NCBI GenBank assembly: GCA_035476855.1
Contig: DATILC010000244.1
Location: forward strand, 1-31,489
DNA: 31,489 nucleotides
Reading direction: 5' to 3'
Origin: Solimonas_A sp035476855
Lineage (GTDB): Bacteria; Pseudomonadota; Gammaproteobacteria; Nevskiales; Nevskiaceae
The position numbers and the translations under genes were made by a program. The notes under the pieces are model-generated. The model saw nothing but the letters and a program-made list of their open reading frames with translations, searched no databases and had not been told where the DNA came from. This document shows positions 17,764 to 24,932 of the stretch, piece after piece (positions within the stretch are counted from its first letter, which is position 1; each line of letters starts with the position of its first letter).

Positions 17764-18816
17764 TCAGCGCTCCTTGAGTCCGCCGGCAAAGCTGTCCAGC
17801 AGCGGCTTCGCCAGGTAATCGAAGAAGGTCCGCTCGCCGGTGATGACCACCACCTCCACCGGCATGCCGGGGGTGATGATCGATGAGCCCAGCTCGGCCA
17901 GCCCGCTCTCCGACACCGTCACCTTGGCCGAGTAATAGCTCTGGCGCGTCTGCTCGTCGGTCATGCGATCTGCGCTCACCAGGGCCACCCGGCCATCCAC
18001 GACCGGGGTCCGGCGCGGATTCAGGGCAATGAAGCGGAGTTGCGCCGGCAGGCCGGCGCGCACCATCTCGATCAGGTGGGTGGGCACCTGGGCGTTGATG
18101 ATCAACGTGTCGCCCTCGGGAACCAGCTCCAGGATCTTGCCACCGGGAGCAACCACACCCCCCACGGTGTGGATGCTGAGACCGAACACGGTGCCGGCAA
18201 CCGGCGCGATGACGACCGCGCGATCGATCTCGGTCTGCAACAGCTGGCGCCTGTCCTTCAGCTCTGCAATCTGTGCGTGCGCCTGGCTCAGGTTGGCACG
18301 CTCGGTGAGCACCTCGGAGCGCATGCGCGCCATATCACGCTGCAGTTCCGCAAACTGGTTGCGCGGATACAACTCTTCTTCCACCAGCGGCTCGAGGCTG
18401 GTCGCCTGCACGCGCAGCGAATCCATCTGCTTCTCGCGCTGCGGCAGGCGCTTCTGCAGGCCCAGCACCTGCGCCTGCAGGCCGACCAGCTGGCTGCCGA
18501 TCACCGCCTGCTGCTGCCGCTGCACGGTCATGTCGAAAATCAGCAAGGGCTGGCCGGCCTGGACGCTGTCGCCTTCCCTGACCTTGATTTCCTGCACCAC
18601 CCCTCCGGTCAGATGCTGCACGGTCTTGCGATAGGTCTCGACCGCCACCACGCCAGGAACCGGCACACCTTCGTCCAGCGGCGCGAGGGATGCCCACAAC
18701 AGGAAACCGCCGAAGCCGAACAACAGCACGGCAAGGCCGAAGCGGATGGCCGCCCGCGAATCGGCCGGCGGGACCACGTCTTGCGAAAGGCTCTGGTTCA
18801 CGGTGCTGGAACTCAT
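17764..18816 (-). CDS. HlyD/PrtE-family membrane fusion protein of a type I secretion system
   Basis: This 350-residue adaptor has a short cytoplasmic N-terminus, one membrane helix (about 24-43, RFGLAVLLFGFGGFLLWASL) and then the lipoyl/barrel-sandwich motif (GGVVQEIKVREGDSVQAGQPLL). A coiled-coil hairpin follows (about 110-210), then the second lipoyl half (APVAGTVFGLSIHTVGGVV). The typical HlyD/PrtE tail is GMPVEVVVITGERTFFDYLAKPLL. It links the ABC exporter to the outer-membrane channel. Many PrtE-type adaptors are roughly 430 residues, so the coiled coil here looks short; this is a length comparison only. Its ATG overlaps the ABC gene stop (ATGA, 18813-18816), showing tight coupling. Confidence 0.93.
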   Translation of the reverse strand: MSSSTVNQSLSQDVVPPADSRAAIRFGLAVLLFGFGGFLLWASLAPLDEGVPVPGVVAVETYRKTVQHLTGGVVQEIKVREGDSVQAGQPLLIFDMTVQRQQQAVIGSQLVGLQAQVLGLQKRLPQREKQMDSLRVQATSLEPLVEEELYPRNQFAELQRDMARMRSEVLTERANLSQAHAQIAELKDRRQLLQTEIDRAVVIAPVAGTVFGLSIHTVGGVVAPGGKILELVPEGDTLIINAQVPTHLIEMVRAGLPAQLRFIALNPRRTPVVDGRVALVSADRMTDEQTRQSYYSAKVTVSESGLAELGSSIITPGMPVEVVVITGERTFFDYLAKPLLDSFAGGLKER

Positions 18817-20540
18817 GCGCTGTTGGCGGTCGCGGGGATACGCTGCGCGGTCGCTCTGGATTTGTTGAGGGCTTCGATCACCTCTGCCCGGGGGCCCTGC
18901 ATCACCACCTGCCCGTCGCGCATCAGCAGCAGCTTGTCGCTGACATCGATCAGGTTGGTGCGATGCGTGATCAGCACCACCGTGCGGCCCTCATCGCGGA
19001 GCTGCGCAATGGTCCGCAGCAGGGCGGCCTCGCCGGCGTCGTCCAGGCTGGCGTTCGGCTCGTCCAGCACCAGCAGGCTGGGGTTGCCATAGAGCGCGCG
19101 GGCCAGCGCAATGCGCTGCCGTTGTCCGCCCGACAGCGCAGAGCCGGCCTCGCCGATCGGCGTGTCATAGCCCGCGGGGAAGCGCAGGACCATGTCGTGG
19201 ATGCCGGCCTTCTGCGCCGCACTGATGATCTGCTCGCTGTCCTGCGCGCCGAAGCGGGCGATGTTCTCGGCGACCGTGCCCTCGAACAGCTCGATGTCCT
19301 GCGGCAGGTAGCCGATCCAGGGGCCCAGTTCGTCCTTGCGCCAGCGATACAGGTCCGCGCCATCCAGGCGCACGGTGCCGACCTTCGCCGGCCAGACCCC
19401 CACCAGCAGTCGCGCCAGCGTGCTCTTGCCGCTGGCCGAGGGCCCGAGGATCGACAGTACCTCGCCCGGCTCGAGCGACAGGCTGACGTTCTTGAGCACG
19501 GTGGTCTGGCTGCCCGGCGGCACCGCGATCACGCCCTCGACGCGCAGCTGGCCACGTGGCCGCGGCAGCGGCAGGCCGGTCTCGCGCTCGGGAAAGCGCT
19601 GCAGCAGCTCCTGCAGCCGCTGGTAGGCCCCGCGCGCGACGATGAACTGCTTCCAGGTGCCGATCAGCAGTTCCACCGGCGCCAGCGCACGGCCAGACAG
19701 GATGGCGCCGGCGATCATCATGCCGCCGGTCATCTCGTTCTCGATCACCAGCAGGGCGCCCAGGCCCAGCATCGCCGACTGCAGGCCGACACGCACGATG
19801 CGCGTGGTCGCACTGATGGCGCCGGCGCGGTCGGAGGCCTCCGACTGGCGCAGCAACAGCGTGTTCTGGAAACCCTGCCAGCGCTGACGCAGCGGGCCCA
19901 GCATGCCCATGGCCTCGATCACCTCGGCATTGCGCAGGCTGTTGGTCGAAAACGCATTGCCCATCACGCCTGCCCGGTTGGCTTCCGCCAGCGGCTGGCG
20001 ACTGACCACTTCGGTGGCCCAGGCCAGGAACAACAGCAGGATCACGCCGATGGTGGTCGCCACGCCGAACATGGGATGGAACATGTAGAGCGCCAGCACG
20101 TAGATGATGATCCACGGCGCATCCATCATCGCGAACAGGCCGTTACCGGTAATGAATTGCCGCAGGTTGGCCAGGTCGCTCATCGCCGAGCCTGCAGCAA
20201 AGCCGCTGCGCTCCTGCAGGTTGCGCTCGAATGTGGCGGTGAAGATGCGCGGCGCCAGCTGCAGGTCCAGCGAATTGCCGACCCTCACCAGGATGCGGCC
20301 ACGCACCCACTCCAGCAGACCCATGATGATGTAGAGGCCGACCACGACCAGGCTGAGCATGATCAGGGTGACTTCGCTGCGGCTGGCCAGCACGCGGTCA
20401 TAGACCTGCAGCATGTACAGGCTGGGCGTCAGGAACAGGAAATTGATTGCCGCCGAAAACAACGCAACTGCCCACAAGGCCTTGCGATGGCTGCCAAGAG
20501 CCGCGCGAATCGCCGCACGGTCCGCCAAGGCGCTGTTCAT
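18813..20540 (-). CDS. Type I secretion ABC transporter (PrtD-like permease/ATPase)
   Basis: The 575-residue protein fuses a six-helix transmembrane domain (about 20-290) to an ATPase domain. Walker A is GPSASGKST (366-374), the ABC signature is LSGGQRQRIALARAL (469 onward), Walker B is LLVLDEP (489-495) and the switch His is H526 (VLITHR). There is no N-terminal C39 peptidase or C39-like domain, so it belongs to the PrtD class that exports serralysin- and lipase-type RTX substrates with an uncleaved C-terminal signal. This agrees with the serralysin-like C-terminus of the repeat protein encoded downstream. ATG 20538-20540 is preceded by a purine-rich GGGGGAG. It is the first gene of the exporter operon and lies 156 bp after the proB stop. 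Confidence 0.95.
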   Translation of the reverse strand: MNSALADRAAIRAALGSHRKALWAVALFSAAINFLFLTPSLYMLQVYDRVLASRSEVTLIMLSLVVVGLYIIMGLLEWVRGRILVRVGNSLDLQLAPRIFTATFERNLQERSGFAAGSAMSDLANLRQFITGNGLFAMMDAPWIIIYVLALYMFHPMFGVATTIGVILLLFLAWATEVVSRQPLAEANRAGVMGNAFSTNSLRNAEVIEAMGMLGPLRQRWQGFQNTLLLRQSEASDRAGAISATTRIVRVGLQSAMLGLGALLVIENEMTGGMMIAGAILSGRALAPVELLIGTWKQFIVARGAYQRLQELLQRFPERETGLPLPRPRGQLRVEGVIAVPPGSQTTVLKNVSLSLEPGEVLSILGPSASGKSTLARLLVGVWPAKVGTVRLDGADLYRWRKDELGPWIGYLPQDIELFEGTVAENIARFGAQDSEQIISAAQKAGIHDMVLRFPAGYDTPIGEAGSALSGGQRQRIALARALYGNPSLLVLDEPNASLDDAGEAALLRTIAQLRDEGRTVVLITHRTNLIDVSDKLLLMRDGQVVMQGPRAEVIEALNKSRATAQRIPATANSA

Positions 20541-20576
20541 ACAACACTCCCCCGAAAATGGTGACTCGGACTCCGG

Positions 20577-20591
20577 GGTCTGGTCCAGACC
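20577..20591. promoter_or_regulatory. Inverted repeat in the leader of the secretion operon
   Basis: GGTCTGG-T-CCAGACC is a perfect 7+1+7 inverted repeat located 37-51 nt upstream of the exporter ATG. It lies within the likely 5' leader or promoter region and could be an operator or an RNA hairpin. No matching regulator gene is in the window. Confidence 0.4.
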
Positions 20592-20614
20592 GGACCCGGC
20601 AGCAGGTCCTGAGC

Positions 20615-20642
20615 CTGTCGTCCCTACAGTGTAGCGGGACAG
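20615..20642. promoter_or_regulatory. Second, imperfect palindrome between proB and the secretion operon
   Basis: The core CTACA-G-TGTAG (20624-20634) is a perfect palindrome, extended by CTGT/ACAG and GTCCC/GGGAC matches to 28 bp with small mismatches. It has no T-run on either side, so a standard terminator is unlikely. It could be a protein-binding site or a stem that separates proB from the exporter operon. Confidence 0.35.
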
Positions 20643-20696
20643 CGGGGGAATGTTGGGACCGGATGCGCATGCCGCAGGGGCCGCGCAACCGAGGGG

Positions 20697-21818
20697 TCAG
20701 GTCAGGACCAGGTTGTCGCGATGGATCATCTCGACTTCGCCGACATAGCCCAGGCGGGCCTGCAGCTCGTCACTGCGCGCACCGGCGATGCGCAGGGCAT
20801 CCTCGGTGGCGTAGTTGCTGAGACCGCGCGCAACCTCCCGCCCTGCCAGGTCGACGCACTGCAGCAGGTCGCCGCGCTCGAACGCGCCCTCGACCTGCTT
20901 CACGCCCACCGGCAGCAGGCTGCGACCCTGCTCGCGCAGCACGCGCACCGCACCGTCATCCAGCACCAGCTTGCCGCGCAGCTGCAGCTGGCCGGCGATC
21001 CAGCGCTTGCGCGCCGCCATCACCGACTGCGCCGGCTTGAGCAGCGAGCCGATGGTCTCGCCCTGGGCAATACGCAGCAGCGCGTCGGACTTGCGGCCGA
21101 AGGCGATCACCGTCGCCGCGCCCGAGCGCGCCGCGGTGTGTGCCGCCGACAGCTTGGTACGCATGCCGCCGCGGCCCAGCTCACCCTTGCTGTCGCCGGC
21201 CATGCCGGCCAGGCGCGGATCGGACAACTCGGCCTCGGAGATCAGCTTCGCGTCCGGATTGTTGCGCGGATCGGAATCGAACAGGCCCTCCTGGTCGGTG
21301 AGGATCACCAGCAGGTTGGCGTCGATCAGGTTCGCAGTGAGTGCGCCCAGGGTGTCGTTGTCGCCGAGGCGGATCTCGTCGGTGGCCACGGTGTCGTTTT
21401 CGTTGACCACCGGCACCACGCCGAATTCCAGCAGGGTGTTGAAGGTGCTGCGTGCATTGAGGTAGCGGCCGCGATCGGCGACGTCCTCGTGGGTCAGCAG
21501 TACCTGCGCCGCGCGCAGGCCGTGCTTGGCGAACTCGTCCTCGTAGGCCCGTACCAGGCCCATCTGCCCGACCGCGGCGGTGGCCTGCAGCTCGTGCAGC
21601 GTGCCCGGGCGCTTCTTGAAGCCCAGCCGCGCCATGCCCTCGGCAACCGCACCCGAGGACACCAGCACGATCTGCTTGCCCTGGCGGCGCAGCGCCGCGA
21701 TCTGCGCACACCAGTCCGCGATCGCCTCGTGGTCCAGCCCCTGCCCCTTGGCGGTGACCAGCGAACTGCCGACCTTGATGACCCAGCGCTTGCTGACGGC
21801 GAGCTTGTGACGGTCCAT
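20697..21818 (-). CDS. proB: Glutamate 5-kinase
   Basis: ProB phosphorylates glutamate to gamma-glutamyl phosphate, the first step of proline synthesis, and is normally feedback-inhibited by proline. From ATG 21816-21818 the product has 373 residues. The amino acid kinase domain (about 1-260) shows VIKVGSSLVT, LVSSGAVAEGMARLG, NENDTVATDEIRLGDNDTL and GRGGMRTKLSAA. A C-terminal PUA domain (about 278-373) follows. The start giving MDRHKLAVSKRWVIKVGSS agrees with the family, and the longer open frame upstream overlaps obgE. It lies 10 bp after the obgE stop. proA is not next to it. Confidence 0.97.
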   Translation of the reverse strand: MDRHKLAVSKRWVIKVGSSLVTAKGQGLDHEAIADWCAQIAALRRQGKQIVLVSSGAVAEGMARLGFKKRPGTLHELQATAAVGQMGLVRAYEDEFAKHGLRAAQVLLTHEDVADRGRYLNARSTFNTLLEFGVVPVVNENDTVATDEIRLGDNDTLGALTANLIDANLLVILTDQEGLFDSDPRNNPDAKLISEAELSDPRLAGMAGDSKGELGRGGMRTKLSAAHTAARSGAATVIAFGRKSDALLRIAQGETIGSLLKPAQSVMAARKRWIAGQLQLRGKLVLDDGAVRVLREQGRSLLPVGVKQVEGAFERGDLLQCVDLAGREVARGLSNYATEDALRIAGARSDELQARLGYVGEVEMIHRDNLVLT

Positions 21819-21828
21819 GGGTGCAGCC

Positions 21829-22884
21829 TTATTCCTGGGGCGGCGTGACGATTTCGGATTCGATGACCTTGGGCAGCGCGTGAGCCTCGACCCACTGCAT
21901 TGCGGCCTCGGCCAGCGGCGGACAGCCGATCTGCGCAGCAGCGGAAATCGCGAACCAGCGACCCTTCCAGCGCAGGCGGCGCAGCGCCTTCTTGACCAGC
22001 GCCTGCCACTCGTCCTCGGGCATGACGTCGATCTTGTTGAACAGCAGCCACTGCTCGCGGCCGGCCAACTCATCGCTGAAGGCCTTCAGCTCGGCGTTGA
22101 TGGTCCTGATGTTGTCGACGATGTCGCTGCCGTCCGGCGGCATGATGTCGACCAGGTGCAGCAGCAGGCGCGTGCGCTGCAGGTGCTTGAGGAAGCGGAT
22201 GCCGAGGCCGGCGCCGGAGGCAGCGCCCTCGATCAGGCCGGGGATGTCGACCATCACGAACGAGCGGCCCATGCCCACCGACACCACGCCCGGCTGCGGA
22301 TACAGCGTGGTGAACGGATAATCGGCGATCTTCGGGCGCGCCGCCGAGACCGAGGCCAAGAGCGTGGACTTGCCGGCATTGGGCATGCCCAGCAGGCCGA
22401 CGTCCGCCATCAGCGACAGCTCCAGGCGCAGTTCGCGCTGCTCGCCCGGATAGCCCTTGGTCGACTTGTAGGGCGTGCGATTGACCGAGGACTTGAAACG
22501 TACGTTGCCGAGGCCGTGGAAGCCGCCCTGGGCGACCTTGATGCGCTGCCCGTGCTGCATCAGCTCACCGATCAGTTCGGCGGTCTCGACGTCGAAGATG
22601 CGCGTGCCCAGCGGCATGCGGATTTCCGTATCCTCGGCGCCGGCACCGGTGCAATTGGAGCCGGTGCCGTCGGTACCCCGTCCCGCCTTGAATTTGCGGG
22701 TGAAGCGGAAGTCCGCCAGCGAGTTCAGGTTGACCTCGGCCACCGCCCAGACGCTGCCGCCATCACCACCATCACCGCCATCCGGGCCGCCAAAGGGAAT
22801 GCCCTTCTCGCGCCGGAAGCTGATGCAGCCCGCGCCGCCGTCGCCGGCCTCGACGCGGATATTGGCTTCATCGACGAATTTCAT
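21829..22884 (-). CDS. obgE: Obg/CgtA GTPase, ribosome-associated
   Basis: This conserved GTPase acts in late assembly of the 50S subunit and in growth and stress control. The 351-residue protein has the glycine-rich Obg fold (1-158, GDGGAGCISFRREKGIPFGG) and a G domain with G1 GMPNAGKST (166-174), G3 DIPGLIEGA and G4 NKID. The short C-terminal tail after the G domain is usual for proteobacterial ObgE. It follows rpmA on the same strand, the classic rplU-rpmA-obgE order, but a terminator hairpin stands between them. Its ATG is at 22882-22884. Confidence 0.98.
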   Translation of the reverse strand: MKFVDEANIRVEAGDGGAGCISFRREKGIPFGGPDGGDGGDGGSVWAVAEVNLNSLADFRFTRKFKAGRGTDGTGSNCTGAGAEDTEIRMPLGTRIFDVETAELIGELMQHGQRIKVAQGGFHGLGNVRFKSSVNRTPYKSTKGYPGEQRELRLELSLMADVGLLGMPNAGKSTLLASVSAARPKIADYPFTTLYPQPGVVSVGMGRSFVMVDIPGLIEGAASGAGLGIRFLKHLQRTRLLLHLVDIMPPDGSDIVDNIRTINAELKAFSDELAGREQWLLFNKIDVMPEDEWQALVKKALRRLRWKGRWFAISAAAQIGCPPLAEAAMQWVEAHALPKVIESEIVTPPQE

Positions 22885-22922
22885 GACGGGACCGGTGAAC
22901 GAGTGGATCGAGCTTAACGCAC

Positions 22923-22950
22923 AAAAAAGCCCCGTTTTCCGGGGCCTTTT
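22923..22950. terminator. Terminator or attenuator between rpmA and obgE
   Basis: GCCCCG (22929-22934) pairs with CGGGGC (22940-22945) around a 5-nt loop. Six A on the left and four T on the right make it usable on both strands. On the minus strand it lies 21 bp beyond the rpmA stop, so it should reduce read-through from the ribosomal genes into obgE-proB. Confidence 0.85.
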
Positions 22951-22971
22951 CGATAACTGCTGGCGTACAGC

Positions 22972-23229
22972 TCAGGCCGCGACGATATCCACGTGGATAC
23001 GGCCCTTGGGGCCACGCGTGTTGAACTGGATCTTGCCTTCGGTCAGCGCAAAGATCGTGTGATCCTTGCCGACGCCGGCGCCGACACCGGCGCGGAAGCG
23101 CGTGCCGCGCTGGCGCACGATGATGTTGCCGGCAATGACGGCTTCGCCGCCGAACTTCTTTACGCCAAGTCGCTTGGACTCGGAATCGCGGCCGTTACGG
23201 GTACTGCCGCCTGCCTTCTTATGTGCCAT
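22972..23229 (-). CDS. rpmA: 50S ribosomal protein L27
   Basis: The 85-residue protein MAHKKAGGSTRNGRDSESKR is a standard L27. Its basic N-terminal tail reaches the peptidyl transferase centre. The start is preceded by AAGGAG, an ideal ribosome binding site. It begins with MAHKKAGG directly, without the short cleaved N-terminal extension known from some Firmicutes. It lies 18 bp after rplU and is transcribed with it. Confidence 0.98.
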   Translation of the reverse strand: MAHKKAGGSTRNGRDSESKRLGVKKFGGEAVIAGNIIVRQRGTRFRAGVGAGVGKDHTIFALTEGKIQFNTRGPKGRIHVDIVAA

Positions 23230-23247
23230 TTCTGTACTCCTTGAACC

Positions 23248-23559
23248 TTAGGCGCCAACGATCTCAGTGATCTTCACTTGCGTGAAGTTCTGACGGTGGC
23301 CCTGCTCCTTGTGATAGTGCTTGCGACGGCGGTGCTTGATGATGCGGATCTTTTCGCCGCGACCGTGGGCCAGGACTTCCGCCTTGACCGCGCCGCCATT
23401 GACCAGCGGGGCGCCGACGGTCAGCTTCTCGCCGTCGGAAACCATCAGCACTTCGAAGGACACCGTGCTGCCGACTTCGGCGTCGAGGCTCTCGATCGAC
23501 AGCTTTTCGCCCGGGGCTACCTTGTACTGCTTGCCCCCAGTCTTGATCACGGCATACAT
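23248..23559 (-). CDS. rplU: 50S ribosomal protein L21
   Basis: The 103-residue protein MYAVIKTGGKQYKVAPGEKL is a clear L21, with the basic KHRRRKHYHKEQGHRQNFTQVKI stretch near its end that contacts 23S rRNA. ATG 23557-23559 is preceded by GGAG. It is the first gene of the rplU-rpmA unit, which is headed by a good promoter at 23615-23643. Confidence 0.98.
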   Translation of the reverse strand: MYAVIKTGGKQYKVAPGEKLSIESLDAEVGSTVSFEVLMVSDGEKLTVGAPLVNGGAVKAEVLAHGRGEKIRIIKHRRRKHYHKEQGHRQNFTQVKITEIVGA

Positions 23560-23614
23560 CGTGGATACTCCAGAATATTAAGGTGGCCGCAAACCGGCCT
23601 CGAAAGAGCGCGGG

Positions 23615-23643
23615 ATTTTAGTGAGCCCCCCGGGTTTCGTCAA
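23615..23643 (-). promoter_or_regulatory. Sigma-70-type promoter of rplU-rpmA
   Basis: On the minus strand TTGACG (23638-23643) is followed after exactly 17 bp by TAAAAT (23615-23620). Both hexamers match consensus at five of six positions. An AT-rich stretch just upstream (23644-23660) could act as an UP element. The start site would be about 50 nt before the rplU ATG. Confidence 0.75.
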
Positions 23644-23729
23644 CAATTTTTCACAAAATGAAACGTCACAGCCCAATACCCAGGTCCGCCGGGCGCCACC
23701 CGCCAAACCCGCCTATCTTCAACTATTTA

Positions 23730-23758
23730 TTGACTGCCGGGGCGGCAGGGCCTAGCCT
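23730..23758 (+). promoter_or_regulatory. Possible promoter of ispB
   Basis: TTGACT (23730-23735), then a 17-bp spacer, then TAGCCT (23753-23758). The -35 is good but the -10 matches only three positions, so this is a weak candidate in the 226-bp gap shared with the divergent rplU promoter. Confidence 0.35.
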
Positions 23759-23785
23759 TTCGCCGCCTTTTCCCCCGCTTTCCCC

Positions 23786-24754
23786 ATGATCCTCAAAGAC
23801 ATCCTGGCCCCGATCGCCGGCGACATGCAGCGCGTCGATGACGTCATCCGCGCCCGTTTGCAGTCCGAAGTCGCCCTGATCAACGAAATCGGGGCCTACA
23901 TTATTGGTGCAGGCGGCAAGCGGCTGCGCCCCGCCCTGGTCCTGCTGGCCGGCCGAGCCCTCGGCAGCACCAGCCACGAGCCGGAACTGCTGGCCGCCAC
24001 CATCGAATTCATCCACACCGCGACCCTGCTGCACGACGACGTGGTCGACGAATCCGGCCTGCGCCGCGGCCTCAAGACCGCCAACGCGGTCTGGGGCAAT
24101 GCCGGCGCCGTGCTGTCCGGCGACTTCCTCTATTCGCGCGCCTTCCAGATGATGGTCGACACGCAGCGGATGGCGGTGATGAAGGTCATGGCCGACACCA
24201 CCAATGCCATCGCCGAGGGCGAGGTGCTGCAGCTGATGAACAGTGGCGATCCCGGCGTCGACGAGGCCCGCTACTTCCGCGTGATCGAGCTGAAGACCGC
24301 GCGCCTGTTCGAAGCCGCCTGCCGGCTCGGCGCGATCGCCGCCGACCAGCCGCAGGCAGTGCAGGACCGCATCGGGGAGTACGGTCACAAGCTGGGCATG
24401 GCCTTCCAGATGGTCGACGACCTGCTGGACTACATCGCCGACCCTGCGGTCAGCGGCAAGAACCTCGGCACAGATCTGGCCGAAGGCAAGCCGACGCTGC
24501 CGCTGATCCACGCGATGCGCAACGGCACGCCGGCACAGAGCGCGCTGATCCGCGGCGCCATCGCCCAGGGCCAGGTGGAAAAACTGCAGGAAGTGCTCGA
24601 AGCTGTTGAATCCACCGGCGCGGTTCCCTATACTCGCGCGCTCGCCGAACGGTACTCCCGTGAAGCGGTCAGCGCGGTAGGTGAGATTCCCGATTCGCCC
24701 TACAAGAACGCACTGGTGCAGCTGGCCGGGTACAACACTTCCCGCGTCAGCTAG
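23786..24754 (+). CDS. ispB: Octaprenyl diphosphate synthase (long-chain polyprenyl synthase)
   Basis: IspB condenses IPP units onto farnesyl diphosphate to make the ubiquinone side chain. The 322-residue protein has the first Asp-rich motif DDVVD at 84-88 (LLHDDVVDESGLRRG) and the second at 211-215 (FQMVDDLLDY), plus the GGKRLRP substrate-binding segment at 43-49. The ATG gives MILKDILAPIAGDM, a typical start. The exact chain length made (C40 or other) cannot be read from the sequence with confidence. It is divergent from rplU, as in E. coli, and a tRNA-Pro gene follows after 9 bp. Confidence 0.95.
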   Translation: MILKDILAPIAGDMQRVDDVIRARLQSEVALINEIGAYIIGAGGKRLRPALVLLAGRALGSTSHEPELLAATIEFIHTATLLHDDVVDESGLRRGLKTANAVWGNAGAVLSGDFLYSRAFQMMVDTQRMAVMKVMADTTNAIAEGEVLQLMNSGDPGVDEARYFRVIELKTARLFEAACRLGAIAADQPQAVQDRIGEYGHKLGMAFQMVDDLLDYIADPAVSGKNLGTDLAEGKPTLPLIHAMRNGTPAQSALIRGAIAQGQVEKLQEVLEAVESTGAVPYTRALAERYSREAVSAVGEIPDSPYKNALVQLAGYNTSRVS

Positions 24755-24763
24755 GCAGAACAA

Positions 24764-24840
24764 CGGGGCGTAGCTCAGTTTGGTAGAGCGCTTGCTTCGG
24801 GAGCAAGAGGTCGCAGGTTCGAATCCTGTCGCCCCGACCA
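24764..24840 (+). tRNA. tRNA-Pro (anticodon CGG)
   Basis: A 77-nt cloverleaf can be drawn by hand. The acceptor stem is CGGGGCG/CGCCCCG, the D-arm is GCTC/GAGC, and the anticodon arm is CTTGC-TTCGGGA-GCAAG with CGG at positions 34-36, reading codon CCG. The variable loop is AGGTC and the T-arm is GCAGG-TTCGAAT-CCTGT. The discriminator is A, and CCA is encoded. All stems pair fully. It starts 9 bp after the ispB stop, so it may be cut from the ispB transcript. Confidence 0.97.
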
Positions 24841-24853
24841 ACTCAGGTCATTG

Positions 24854-24880
24854 AAAAAGCCCCTTTACAGGGGCTTTTTT
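24854..24880. terminator. Bidirectional terminator after tRNA-Pro
   Basis: AAAAAGCCCC (24854-24863), loop TTTACA, then GGGGCTTTTTT (24870-24880). It ends the ispB-tRNA transcript and, on the other strand, can stop the convergent gene whose stop codon is at 24933. Confidence 0.9.
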
Positions 24881-24932
24881 GTTGCCTTCGTCAGGGCCGG
24901 CAAGCCTCCTCCCATCGAAGAGTCTCGCTGCC

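Noticed and set aside
24764..24860. tRNA-Pro as an attachment site of an integrated element
   Set aside because: No integrase gene and no second copy of the tRNA 3' end were seen; the downstream genes look ordinary.
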